A DNA stretch of 64,000 bases. It comes from Thermodesulfovibrio yellowstonii DSM 11347 (GTDB lineage Bacteria > Nitrospirota > Thermodesulfovibrionia > Thermodesulfovibrionales > Thermodesulfovibrionaceae). The DNA is taken from the NCBI RefSeq assembly GCF_000020985.1, contig NC_011296.1, forward strand, positions 1,602,001-1,666,000, in the 5' to 3' direction. A model generated the notes under the pieces. The model worked only from the letters and a program-made list of their open reading frames with translations. It was not told where the DNA came from and made no database searches. Within the stretch, counting starts at the first letter, position 1. The number at the start of each line of letters is the position of its first letter. This document shows, piece after piece, positions 53,936 to 62,229 of this stretch. The position numbers and the translations under genes are program-made.

Positions 53936-55329
53936 AGTTTGCCTCCTTCAAAGTTTTTTACAAGAGAATAAAAAAGCTGGTCTAAGAGAGAAAGTTCAAT
54001 TGGATGAACTGGCTGTCCACCTCCGTTAATACAGCCACCAGGACAGTTCATTACCTCTATGAAGTGATAGGGGCTTTTACCTGCTAAAACTTCTTCAACA
54101 ATTGGCTTCAGATGTGCTGCATCTGTTCCTATGCCATTTACTACACAGACCTTGACCTGAAGTTCTTTTGTTCCGAAAGCCTTCTGATATTCTTCTCTTA
54201 GAGGAACAGGAATAGTTGCTGAGACAACAGGTTTTGTAAAACCTCTCACACCTTCAAAATCCCATTTAGGACTCATTGCCTGTGGCTCCTGCCCGGAGAG
54301 AACATGAAAGGCAAATCTTACAGCTGCTTCCATAACTCCACCGCTTGTGCCAAATATAGTAGCACCACCTGAGTAAAATTTGAACATCTCAGGTTTTCTG
54401 CTTGCATCCTCAGACATTTTCATTGGGTCTATGTTCATACGCTTTAGAAGTTCTGCAAGGTCTCTTGTTGTTAGAACTGCATCCACATCTCTCATACCTG
54501 ACTTCTTTAAATACTTTCCTGCAGAATCAAATTCAGGACGGGAGGCTTCAAATATTTTTGCTGTACAGGGCATTACTCCAACGGTGAAAATATTCTCAGG
54601 TTTCGCTCCCCAAAGCTTTGCACCGTAGGTCTTTGCTGTTGCTCCTGCCATCTGCTGGGGTGATTTGGCTGAAGAAAGGTAGGGAATAAGTTTTGGATAG
54701 AAAACTTCTACATATCTTACCCATGCGGGACAGCAGGAAGTAAACTGTGGTAGGGGATGATGAGAGAACTCTTTGATATCAAGAGTTATTTTTTTCCCCC
54801 AGAGTTCAACAGGTAACTGTTTAAGCCCTGCATGGGCTGCTACTTTTGCAAGTAACTCTGTGCCTTCCTCAAGAATTGTCTGGTCAGCGGCAAAGTTGTT
54901 GTCATAGATTAAAAAACCTGCTTTTTCCAAAGCAGCCCATAGTCTTCCCACTGTAAGTGTGCCTGGCTCAGCACCAAACTCTTCTCCAATGGCAACTCTC
55001 ACAGCCGGAGCAATAATTGCAACAACCTTAGTTTTTTTGTCTTTAAGTTTTGCCATTACCACATCAACAAAGCTCATCTGTTCAACTGCACCAAAAGGAC
55101 AGTTAAGCAGGCACTGACCACAGTTGATACATTTGTCAAGGTCAATGCTGTGTTTGTCTCCGAAGGAGCCTTTTACTGCTCCTGCAGGACAAACACTGCT
55201 ACAGGTATGACAGCCAACACAATTACCCTCGTTGATTTTGATTATTCCTCTTAGCTCTCCTGCTCTGTAAGTTCCTGTCTGTGACTTCACTGCACCGTTA
55301 CCCTTGAATGTGTTTACTTTTCTTACCAT
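53932..55329 (-). CDS. hydA: FeFe hydrogenase large subunit (probably periplasmic)
   Basis: A 465-residue catalytic subunit. Two 4Fe-4S motifs open it (CVGCHTCSSVCP, CINCGQCLLNCP). The H-cluster motifs are complete: FTSCCPAWVRY, MPCTAKIFEASRPE and EVMNCPGGCINGGGQP. It lacks a signal peptide and lacks the C-terminal small-subunit domain, which is encoded separately downstream with a Tat leader. This matches a periplasmic H2-uptake enzyme. No cytochrome partner gene lies nearby. Confidence 0.92.
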   Translation of the reverse strand: MVRKVNTFKGNGAVKSQTGTYRAGELRGIIKINEGNCVGCHTCSSVCPAGAVKGSFGDKHSIDLDKCINCGQCLLNCPFGAVEQMSFVDVVMAKLKDKKTKVVAIIAPAVRVAIGEEFGAEPGTLTVGRLWAALEKAGFLIYDNNFAADQTILEEGTELLAKVAAHAGLKQLPVELWGKKITLDIKEFSHHPLPQFTSCCPAWVRYVEVFYPKLIPYLSSAKSPQQMAGATAKTYGAKLWGAKPENIFTVGVMPCTAKIFEASRPEFDSAGKYLKKSGMRDVDAVLTTRDLAELLKRMNIDPMKMSEDASRKPEMFKFYSGGATIFGTSGGVMEAAVRFAFHVLSGQEPQAMSPKWDFEGVRGFTKPVVSATIPVPLREEYQKAFGTKELQVKVCVVNGIGTDAAHLKPIVEEVLAGKSPYHFIEVMNCPGGCINGGGQPVHPIELSLLDQLFYSLVKNFEGGKL

Positions 55330-55347
55330 ACAACCCCCCTTTATTAG

Positions 55348-57117
55348 TTATTTTTTTCCTCTCGGTGTGTAATGAGTGTGAAGTAACTCATGTGATAGAT
55401 GACCGAGAGGTTCCTTAAGGAATTCTTTGTAGATTGCCTGAATTTCAGGATTTTCATGACTTTTTCTGAGAGGCATCTTTCTATCTCTTTCATAAATTCC
55501 AGCAATTCGCATCTCCCTCTTTTCAACAGTTGTGGGAATAGGCTGTCCGCCGCCACCAATACATCCACCAGGACAGGTCATAACTTCAATAAAATGATAA
55601 TCCTTGAGCTCACCTCCTCTTACCTTTTCTATAAGTTGTCTTGCTGCACCAAGGGAGTGAGCAACGAGAACTTTCACTGTTAATCCATTCATGCTCACAG
55701 AAGCTTCTTTAATATCTTTCATTCCTCTTACATCTTCAAAGTCAAGCTTCTGAAGGGTTTTGCCTGTCACCACCTCATAGGCTGTTCTTAAGGCGGCTTC
55801 CATAACTCCACCTGTTGCTCCAAATATCTGGGCTGCACCTGTTCCTTCTCCCATAACAGGGTCATAGGCTGAGTCTGGCAGTTTGGCAAAATCAATCCCT
55901 GCTTCACGTATCATTCTTATTAGTTCTCTTGATGTAAGAACTACATCTACATCCCTTGAGATATTGGGATTTTTCCAGAATTTTGCCGCTGCGTTCATCT
56001 CAGGTCTGGCTGCTTCATATTTTTTAGCTGTGCATGGCATTATTGAGACAACAAAGATATCTTCAGGAGAAATGCCTTTTTTCTGGGCATAATAGGTTTT
56101 TGCTATTGGACCGAGCATTTGTTGAGGAGACTTACAACTTGAAATATGAGGAATCAGGTCAGGGTAAAACTCCTCAAGAAACTTAATCCATCCAGGAGAA
56201 CATGATGTAAACTGAGGCAGCACTCCTCCGTTTTTAATTCTGTGGATAAGCTCGTATCCCTCTTCCATTATGGTGAGGTCTGCAGACCAGTTTGTATCAA
56301 AGACTGCATCAAATCCAATTCTTTTGAGTGCACTGACCATTTTACCGGTAATATCTGTTCCAACAGGTAAGCCAAAGGCTTCACCTATGCTGACGTGGGT
56401 TGCCGGTGCGGTCTGAACAACTACGTGTTTCTTCGGGTCTGCAATTGCTTCCCATACCTTCCATGTATCATCCCTTTCAACAATAGCAGCAGTGGGACAG
56501 ACAAGGGCACACTGTCCGCAGGCAACACATTGAGTTTCAATAATTGGCTTTCCACCTAAGGGACGAACTACCGCATCATAGCCATTTCCGTAGAGTTCAA
56601 GGATATCAACGGACTGAAGAACCTTGCATGCAGTTATACATCGCTGACATATGATACACTTGTTAGGATTTCTAACTATTGATGGAGATGAGTCATCAAT
56701 TGGCAAATCTTTTTTCTCACCCTGCGGTCTTATCTGTCTTACATTAAGCTCTGCACAAACTGCCTGAAGTTCACATATGCCGTTTTTCGGACAGGTTGGA
56801 CAGTCAAGATGATGTTCACTCAGCATCATTTCAAGATTTAGCTTTCGGGCAGCTAAAATCTTAGGAGTATTGGTTCTTATGACCATGCCTTCTTGAACAG
56901 GCGTATTACAGGATGAAACAAAATCTCCCTTTCCCTCTACTTCTACTACACAGACCCTGCAAGCTCCTATATCGTGTTTGATATGCCTTAATCCGACATG
57001 GTCAAGAAAACAGAGAGTTGGAATTTTCACGCCTACCTGTTCAGATGCTTTAAGTATAGTAGTTCCCTCTGGCACAGTGACCTTTTGTCCATCAATTGTG
57101 ATTGTTACGTTAGCCAT
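55348..57117 (-). CDS. FeFe hydrogenase catalytic subunit, cytoplasmic multi-cluster form
   Basis: A 589-residue enzyme. The N-terminal 2Fe-2S domain (CFLDHVGLRHIKHDIGACRV and later SCNTPV) is followed by the His-ligated cluster region (HHLDCPTCPKNGICELQ) and two 4Fe-4S motifs (CIICQRCITACK, CVACGQCALVCP). The H-cluster motifs are FTSCSPGWIKF, MPCTAKKYEAARPE and EVMTCPGGCIGGGGQP. The small-subunit domain is fused at the C-terminus (ELLHTHYTPRGKK). It lacks a leader and so acts in the cytoplasm. No NADH-binding HydB/NuoF with FMN site is encoded here; the partner is the protein encoded just upstream. Confidence 0.93.
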   Translation of the reverse strand: MANVTITIDGQKVTVPEGTTILKASEQVGVKIPTLCFLDHVGLRHIKHDIGACRVCVVEVEGKGDFVSSCNTPVQEGMVIRTNTPKILAARKLNLEMMLSEHHLDCPTCPKNGICELQAVCAELNVRQIRPQGEKKDLPIDDSSPSIVRNPNKCIICQRCITACKVLQSVDILELYGNGYDAVVRPLGGKPIIETQCVACGQCALVCPTAAIVERDDTWKVWEAIADPKKHVVVQTAPATHVSIGEAFGLPVGTDITGKMVSALKRIGFDAVFDTNWSADLTIMEEGYELIHRIKNGGVLPQFTSCSPGWIKFLEEFYPDLIPHISSCKSPQQMLGPIAKTYYAQKKGISPEDIFVVSIMPCTAKKYEAARPEMNAAAKFWKNPNISRDVDVVLTSRELIRMIREAGIDFAKLPDSAYDPVMGEGTGAAQIFGATGGVMEAALRTAYEVVTGKTLQKLDFEDVRGMKDIKEASVSMNGLTVKVLVAHSLGAARQLIEKVRGGELKDYHFIEVMTCPGGCIGGGGQPIPTTVEKREMRIAGIYERDRKMPLRKSHENPEIQAIYKEFLKEPLGHLSHELLHTHYTPRGKK

Positions 57118-57135
57118 ATTTATCCTCCTCAGAAA

Positions 57136-57960
57136 TTATTTAAGCATTACTGTCTGCCAGCCTGGATTGGCTGGAATACTATGACCACAGCTTCCTTTCA
57201 AGTGAGCCTCTATATCGCTTTTGCAGTGTTGAAGAGCAAATTTGACTGCTTTTCCTGCCATTAATCCAAGGTCACATTTGCTTGATGCTCCAATATCATC
57301 TGCAAAGTATTCTAAAAGAGAGAGTTCTCGTGTAGATATGGAACCGTCAAAAATCTTTTTTACCATCTCTTGCATTCTCTTCGTGCCTATTCTGCAAGGA
57401 ATGCACTCTGCACAGGAGTTTTCTTGGGCGTAGCTCAGGAAAAAGTCAATCATCTCAGCCATGCATTTGTCTTCCTCCCAGAATAGTTTTCCTGCGGAGC
57501 CAACGGTTGCTACAGTACGCGAAAGAGTCTGCCAGTCAATATCAACAGGAGTTTTGAGAGATAGAGGACCGAGGCTTTGAATCTTTTCAACAAATTCCTT
57601 TGCTACCTGAGAAAACTTAAGCCCTTCTGAACCAGAAATCCATTCAAGTCTTACTCTTTGTTTCGGAATTCCAATTACTTCAAGAAATCTTGTGAGAAGA
57701 TTAAATCTTCGGTTTGCATAATAGTTTCCTGTTTTGTAATGACAGTCTCCGGGATGACATCCTGCAACTAATACACCATCTGCACCTGACAGAAAGGCTT
57801 TAATTACAAACTCTGGCTCAACTCGTCCTGAACAGGGAACTCTAACAGGATACAAGTAGGGTGGATAACTATACCTTAAAGAACCTGCCATATCCGCTCC
57901 TGCATAGCTACACCAATGACATAAAAAGGCAATAACCTTAGGCTTGAAGCCCTGCTCCAT
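57136..57960 (-). CDS. MvhD-like protein fused to a NuoF-type 4Fe-4S C-terminal domain
   Basis: A 274-residue fusion. Residues 1-140 resemble MvhD/FrhD-type delta subunits (VIAFLCHWCSYAGADMAGSL, VPCSGRVEPEFVIKAFLSGA, VAGCHPGDCHYKTGNYYA), which carry a 2Fe-2S cluster between hydrogenase and heterodisulfide reductase. Residues 170-255 match the C-terminal 4Fe-4S domain of NuoF (ENSCAECIPCRIGTKRMQEM, then SKCDLGLMAGKAV). The FMN/NADH-binding domain of NuoF is absent. It is the first gene of the operon and probably links the cytoplasmic hydrogenase to a Hdr-like flavoprotein encoded elsewhere. Confidence 0.82.
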   Translation of the reverse strand: MEQGFKPKVIAFLCHWCSYAGADMAGSLRYSYPPYLYPVRVPCSGRVEPEFVIKAFLSGADGVLVAGCHPGDCHYKTGNYYANRRFNLLTRFLEVIGIPKQRVRLEWISGSEGLKFSQVAKEFVEKIQSLGPLSLKTPVDIDWQTLSRTVATVGSAGKLFWEEDKCMAEMIDFFLSYAQENSCAECIPCRIGTKRMQEMVKKIFDGSISTRELSLLEYFADDIGASSKCDLGLMAGKAVKFALQHCKSDIEAHLKGSCGHSIPANPGWQTVMLK

Positions 57961-58009
57961 AGCAAAACCTCCTAAAAATTTTTTAGTTTTTTGCTTTCTT
58001 AGCTTTTAG

Positions 58010-58076
58010 CCAGCCTTCGGGCAGGCAGGTTCAGTTGAATTTTTTAGGGCTTCAGCCCTTGTAAGCCTTCCTGGCG
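58010..58076. repeat. GC-rich hairpin elements in the leader of the hydrogenase operon
   Basis: GCCAGCC-TTCG-GGCAGGC (58010-58027) can form a stem with one mismatch and a tetraloop, and AGGGCTTCAGCCCT (58046-58059) is a second stem. Both lie in the transcribed leader between the promoter and the first gene and stand out from the AT-rich surroundings. They may be a dispersed repeat or a leader attenuator. Confidence 0.5.
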
Positions 58077-58100
58077 GGTTAGTTGATAGATATTTTAAAT

Positions 58101-58141
58101 TTGTTAACAACAAACATATCACAAAATTTTTATTTTGTCAA
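58101..58141 (-). promoter_or_regulatory. Sigma-70 promoter and palindromic operator of the hydrogenase operon
   Basis: On the minus strand TTGACA (58141-58136) and TATGTT (58118-58113) are exactly 17 bases apart. A perfect palindrome TTGTTAACAA lies at 58101-58110, directly after the -10. It resembles half of the redox repressor Rex family of sites, but the spacing is not a full Rex site, so the regulator is open. The ATG of the first gene is about 150 bases away. Confidence 0.7.
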
Positions 58142-58215
58142 GACCCTAAAATGCCTTATAAAAAATCTAACAGAAATAAAGACTCTGGAGACTGATATAA
58201 TTAAGTTTAGATTTT

Positions 58216-59031
58216 CTAAAGCTTTTTTACTGTATTATGAATCTCAAGCAAAGTTAAGATGAGATTTTTAAAATCTTTCAAAGGAATCATATTGGGTCCA
58301 TCACATAGAGCCTTTTCTGGTTCAGGATGGACCTCAAAAAATAGTCCATCAACTCCGCAAGCAACAGCTGCTCTGCTCAAATAGGGAATGAATTCTCTCT
58401 GCCCTGATGAGCATGTTCCAGCTCCGCCAGGGAGTTGAACAGAGTGTGTAGCATCAAAAACTACAAAAACTCCCATAGAACGAATTATTGGAAAACTTCT
58501 AAAATCAACAACAAGATTATTATAACCAAAGCTTGTGCCTCTTTCTGTAATTATTATTTTTTCATTTCCTGTGGATTTAATCTTTTCAATTATATTTTTC
58601 ACATCCCAAGGTGCAAGAAACTGTCCTTTCTTAACATTTACAGGCTTTCCTGTTTTAGCAACTTCCACAATGATATCTGTCTGTCTGCATAAAAAAGCAG
58701 GAATTTGAATAATGTCAAGAAAATCTTTTGCAATCTGTACCTCTTCTACTGAATGAACATCACTCAGAACAGGCACTTCAAATTCTTTTTTAACCTTATT
58801 TAATATTTCAAGTCCCTTTTTTATTCCAGGACCTCTGTATGAGTTGATAGATGAACGATTTGCTTTATCATAAGAAGACTTAAATATAAAAGGAATTTTT
58901 AGATTTTGGGAAATCTCTTTCAAAGCAAAAGCGGTTTTAAATACAATTTCTTCACTCTCTATAACACAGGGACCGGCTATAAGAAAAAGCTCATTTTTTT
59001 GTATTCGTGTGTTATTAATAGAAAAAGTCAT
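58216..59031 (-). CDS. kdsA: KDO-8-phosphate synthase
   Basis: A 271-residue enzyme that joins phosphoenolpyruvate and arabinose 5-phosphate to KDO-8-phosphate for lipopolysaccharide. Key segments are IAGPCVIESEE, FKSSYDKANRSSINSYRGPG, VLSDVHSVEEVQIA, ITERGTSFGYNNLVVDFR and FDATHSVQLPGG. It implies an outer membrane with LPS. It overlaps the preceding lipoprotein gene by 4 bp, suggesting translation coupling. Confidence 0.94.
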   Translation of the reverse strand: MTFSINNTRIQKNELFLIAGPCVIESEEIVFKTAFALKEISQNLKIPFIFKSSYDKANRSSINSYRGPGIKKGLEILNKVKKEFEVPVLSDVHSVEEVQIAKDFLDIIQIPAFLCRQTDIIVEVAKTGKPVNVKKGQFLAPWDVKNIIEKIKSTGNEKIIITERGTSFGYNNLVVDFRSFPIIRSMGVFVVFDATHSVQLPGGAGTCSSGQREFIPYLSRAAVACGVDGLFFEVHPEPEKALCDGPNMIPLKDFKNLILTLLEIHNTVKKL

Positions 59032-60008
59032 TTTTTCTGTTGCAATTCAAAAGCTTTTTTAGCAGCCTCAGCAGCACGCTTTGCTTCTTCAGCTGCTCTC
59101 TTTGCCTCTTCTGCTGCTTTTTTAGCTTCTTCGGTGTCTTTTTCTTCTTTCTGTTTTTCTTCTTTTATCTCAATTTTCTTAACAGTTGGTGGGATTATAT
59201 CAAGCTTATAATTATTCTTATCTTCAGAGGGAATACCTCTGTCACTTGTTGTTACAATATAACCTGAGTTTCTATCAGAAATCCATAACCTGCCATCAAT
59301 CCACACCATTCCTGCTGGATAGGAGATATATCTGGAAGGAAGCACTTCTTCCACAACTTTACCAGTTATACTATCAAGTTTAACAATTTTTACATTATCT
59401 GAAGATGTTGATGGTTTATTAAAATTTATACCAGCAATAATCAAATATTTACCGTCCCATGTAATTGCGGTTGGTATTGGTACAGGGGAAAGATATTCTG
59501 ATAGAATAGAGCCATCTTCTGTTGAAACTTTATATATTTTATTTCTTTTTGAATCAGCAATCCATAAATGGTTTTCTTTAAAAGCTATGTCTTCTGGATA
59601 AATTGAAGTCAGTGAAATTTTTCTTATAACTTCTCCCTGTGGTGTGATTTTTAAAATTCTTTTATTTGCTGCATCAGCAACCCATATAAATCCTGTATTT
59701 CCTGATGTTTGTTGCCATGCAATCCCTGTTATATACGGTGGATTTTCTTTTGAAGTTATTGTTACAGGATAATTATTAAAAAAATAATTGCCTTCATAAC
59801 CAATAATAGAACCAGCTGTTGCTGTATCAATTTCATCTAAAAAAACAATTATTCCCTCTTTTGCTACTATAAGGTTTTTACCATCCCATGTAATTGCTGA
59901 AACTCCTGAAGGAATTGATTCTCCAACTCCTGCTATATCCATTTTTACCTGTTCTGTGCACCCTGCAGAAATTATTAACAATATTAATATGGTTAAATAT
60001 TTTCGCAT
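59028..60008 (-). CDS. Lipoprotein with beta-propeller-like repeats and a charged helical tail
   Basis: A 326-residue protein. The signal peptide LTILILLIISAGC has a lipobox, so the cysteine is lipid-modified. The body has several WDGKNLIV/WDGKYLII and WIADSKRNK/WVADAANKR repeats like NHL or similar propeller blades. The last 50 residues are a repetitive EEAKKAAEEAKRAA-type helix rich in Ala, Glu and Lys, likely a coiled coil. Function unknown. It is placed between bioA and kdsA. Confidence 0.75.
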   Translation of the reverse strand: MRKYLTILILLIISAGCTEQVKMDIAGVGESIPSGVSAITWDGKNLIVAKEGIIVFLDEIDTATAGSIIGYEGNYFFNNYPVTITSKENPPYITGIAWQQTSGNTGFIWVADAANKRILKITPQGEVIRKISLTSIYPEDIAFKENHLWIADSKRNKIYKVSTEDGSILSEYLSPVPIPTAITWDGKYLIIAGINFNKPSTSSDNVKIVKLDSITGKVVEEVLPSRYISYPAGMVWIDGRLWISDRNSGYIVTTSDRGIPSEDKNNYKLDIIPPTVKKIEIKEEKQKEEKDTEEAKKAAEEAKRAAEEAKRAAEAAKKAFELQQKK

Positions 60009-60030
60009 ATTGCCTCCTCATTCAACTATT

Positions 60031-61389
60031 TCAATAGTTCAAACCTATTATACAACCTTTTATTACCTCAAGCAACCTTTCAAGATTTTCCTCTGATATA
60101 ACCAGTGGAGGCATTATCACAATAACATCTCCAAGAGGTCTTAGCCATACTCCGTATTTCCTTGCAGATTTAACAATTTTCCAGCCAGTCTGCTCAAAAT
60201 AGGGGAATGATTCTTTATTTTTTTTATCTTTTACAATCTCAACTCCTGCAATCATTCCCTTTTGACGAACATCTCCTACATAAGGAAGTTGAGCTATCTC
60301 TAAAAGTTTATTTTTCAAAAGTTCAATTTTTGGTAAAAGTTTCTCAACAGTCTTTTCTTTTTCAAATATTTCAAGATTTGCCAGCGCTGCAGCGCAGGCT
60401 AAGGGATTTCCTGTATAAGAATGACCATGATAAAAAGTTTTTTTCTCTTCAAGCTCACCGATGAATGCATTGAAGATTTTTTCATTAACTGCAGTAATAG
60501 CTAATGGCATATAACCATTAGTTATTCCTTTACTTAGGCATATAATATCTGGACTTACTTTTTCATGTTCACAGGCAAACATTTTACCAGTTCTGCCAAA
60601 ACCTGTAGCAACTTCATCAGCAATAAGAAGAATGTTATATTTATTACAAAGTTCTCTTAATCCTTTCAAATAACCTTCTGGCCAGACAATTATTCCACCC
60701 GCACACTGAACAAGGGGCTCAACAATGACTGCTATAACCTTTTCTTGGTTTTGGGCAATAATCTTTTCCATTTCATTGAGGCAGCCAAGTTCGCAGGCAG
60801 GATATGTATGATTAAGCTCACATCTGTAACAGTATGGTGCTGGTGCTTGAATGGATTTGTTTAAAAGGGGTTTGTAGACCTCATGAAATAGTTCTACTCC
60901 GCCAACACTAACTGCTCCTATTGTATCTCCGTGATAGGCTTCCTTAAGACTTACAAATGTGTCTTTACCTTTTATTCCCTGATTAATCCAATATTGATAG
61001 GCAATCTTCATGGCAATCTCAACAGCTGTTGAGCCATTGTCAGAGTAAAATATTTTAGTTAATGGCACGCCGTTTTCAGTGAGTAAGTCTGCGATTTTTT
61101 TTGCAAGTACTATACTTGGCTCATTACAGGCACCAAGCAAAGTTGAGTGAGCAAGCTTGTCTATTTGACTCTTTAATGCTTCATCTATCTCCTGTCTTCT
61201 ATGTCCATGAATATTTACCCAAAGAGAAGACACTCCATCAAGATACCATTTACCATCAATGTCCTTAAGAAAACAGTCTCTGCCTTCTATAAAAATTGTT
61301 GGTTCATCATCAAGCCAATTTTTCATTTGAGTAAAAGGATGCCAAATATATTTTTTATCCCATTCAATAAGAATAGTCTTATTCATCAT
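60031..61389 (-). CDS. bioA: Adenosylmethionine-8-amino-7-oxononanoate aminotransferase
   Basis: A 452-residue class III aminotransferase in biotin synthesis, making diaminopelargonate from KAPA with SAM as amino donor. WHPFTQMKNW is the BioA start, LWVNIHGHRRQEIDEALK and SDNGSTAVEIAMK follow, and the PLP lysine is in CLSKGITNGYMPLAI. The protein has the usual length. The other bio genes are not in the window. It is divergent from the DsrE-like gene. Confidence 0.93.
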   Translation of the reverse strand: MMNKTILIEWDKKYIWHPFTQMKNWLDDEPTIFIEGRDCFLKDIDGKWYLDGVSSLWVNIHGHRRQEIDEALKSQIDKLAHSTLLGACNEPSIVLAKKIADLLTENGVPLTKIFYSDNGSTAVEIAMKIAYQYWINQGIKGKDTFVSLKEAYHGDTIGAVSVGGVELFHEVYKPLLNKSIQAPAPYCYRCELNHTYPACELGCLNEMEKIIAQNQEKVIAVIVEPLVQCAGGIIVWPEGYLKGLRELCNKYNILLIADEVATGFGRTGKMFACEHEKVSPDIICLSKGITNGYMPLAITAVNEKIFNAFIGELEEKKTFYHGHSYTGNPLACAAALANLEIFEKEKTVEKLLPKIELLKNKLLEIAQLPYVGDVRQKGMIAGVEIVKDKKNKESFPYFEQTGWKIVKSARKYGVWLRPLGDVIVIMPPLVISEENLERLLEVIKGCIIGLNY

Positions 61390-61455
61390 TCCTCCTTCAT
61401 TGACTTTTCACTTTTTTATTATAAAATATATAAAATTATTTTTTTGGAGGATAAT

Positions 61456-61782
61456 ATGAAAATTGGAATACTTATTTCAAACAATGACGCAGAAACTCTA
61501 TGGAATGCCTTCCGTTTTGGAATTCTTTGCTTAAATATGGATTATGAAAATGAAGTAACCATATTCCTTAACTCAAAGGCAACAGCTTATGAAGATGCTG
61601 ATTCTGAAAAATTCAATATCAAAGAGTTAGTTAAAAGTTTTGCACTTGGCGGTGGAAAAATTATAGGTTGTCAAAAAAGCATGGGGATGAGAGGACTTGA
61701 AGGAAATGAGATTTGTCAAAAAGGTGGGCAGAAAGATTTATATGAACTGATGGTTAAAAGTGATAAGTTTATCTGTTTTTGA
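61456..61782 (+). CDS. DsrE-family-like protein
   Basis: A 108-residue protein from the ATG at 61456, where a GGAGG lies five bases upstream. An open frame running back to 61201 has no ribosome site and crosses bioA, so I reject that longer start. MKIGILISNNDAETLWNAFR and EVTIFLNSKATAYED match DsrE/DsrF folds, which shuttle persulfide sulfur. Two candidate cysteines (IIGCQKSMGMRG, EICQKGG) lie in the C-terminal part. It converges on the hypothetical gene at 61786. Sulfur-relay role is inferred. Confidence 0.78.
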   Translation: MKIGILISNNDAETLWNAFRFGILCLNMDYENEVTIFLNSKATAYEDADSEKFNIKELVKSFALGGGKIIGCQKSMGMRGLEGNEICQKGGQKDLYELMVKSDKFICF

Positions 61783-61785
61783 CGT

Positions 61786-62229
61786 TTATAATTTTTCAGC
61801 TAAACTATAAAGGTATGTCTGAAACTCCTGAGATGATAAATTTTCAGGAATATTCTCATTTATCAACATTGCTCTAAGCATTTTTCTTAATAACTCTGAG
61901 GGAGCAAACTTCTCTATCTTTTCACCTAACTGCTGAGAGTAGTTATGTATCAAAAAAGACTCTGTATACCAGAGGTCTTCATTGAGAGGTTTTATCTGCT
62001 GACATAGAAGATTTTTAATTGTTTCAGGAGTAGCATTATTTTCAATAACTATTGCTCTGATATCATTGTTAAGAGTCTGAAGTCCCTTCACTGCCGGGTT
62101 CTGTCCAAGTCTGTGCCTTCCTTTTGTAATTGGAGAAAATTTTGTAAGATTCACACCCGAGCAGTAAATGTGTTTTTGTTTATCAACAGGTCTTATAACA
62201 AAATACATGAAATTATTGATATATTCCAT
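61786..62229 (-). CDS. Hypothetical protein next to the MoeB/ThiF gene
   Basis: A 147-residue protein I do not recognise. It begins where the MoeB/ThiF-like gene ends (its ATG directly follows the stop), so the two are translated together. FSPITKGRHRLGQNPAVKGL is a basic stretch, and the C-terminal half is predicted helical. There is one cysteine in HIYCSGVN and one in NLLCQQI. The tight linkage suggests a partner or substrate of the activating enzyme. Confidence 0.6.
   Translation of the reverse strand: MEYINNFMYFVIRPVDKQKHIYCSGVNLTKFSPITKGRHRLGQNPAVKGLQTLNNDIRAIVIENNATPETIKNLLCQQIKPLNEDLWYTESFLIHNYSQQLGEKIEKFAPSELLRKMLRAMLINENIPENLSSQEFQTYLYSLAEKL

Noticed and set aside
61201-61782. A 193-codon frame that would give the DsrE-like protein an 85-residue extension
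   Set aside because: The extension overlaps bioA antisense and lacks a ribosome site; the ATG at 61456 has GGAGG upstream and begins the recognisable fold.
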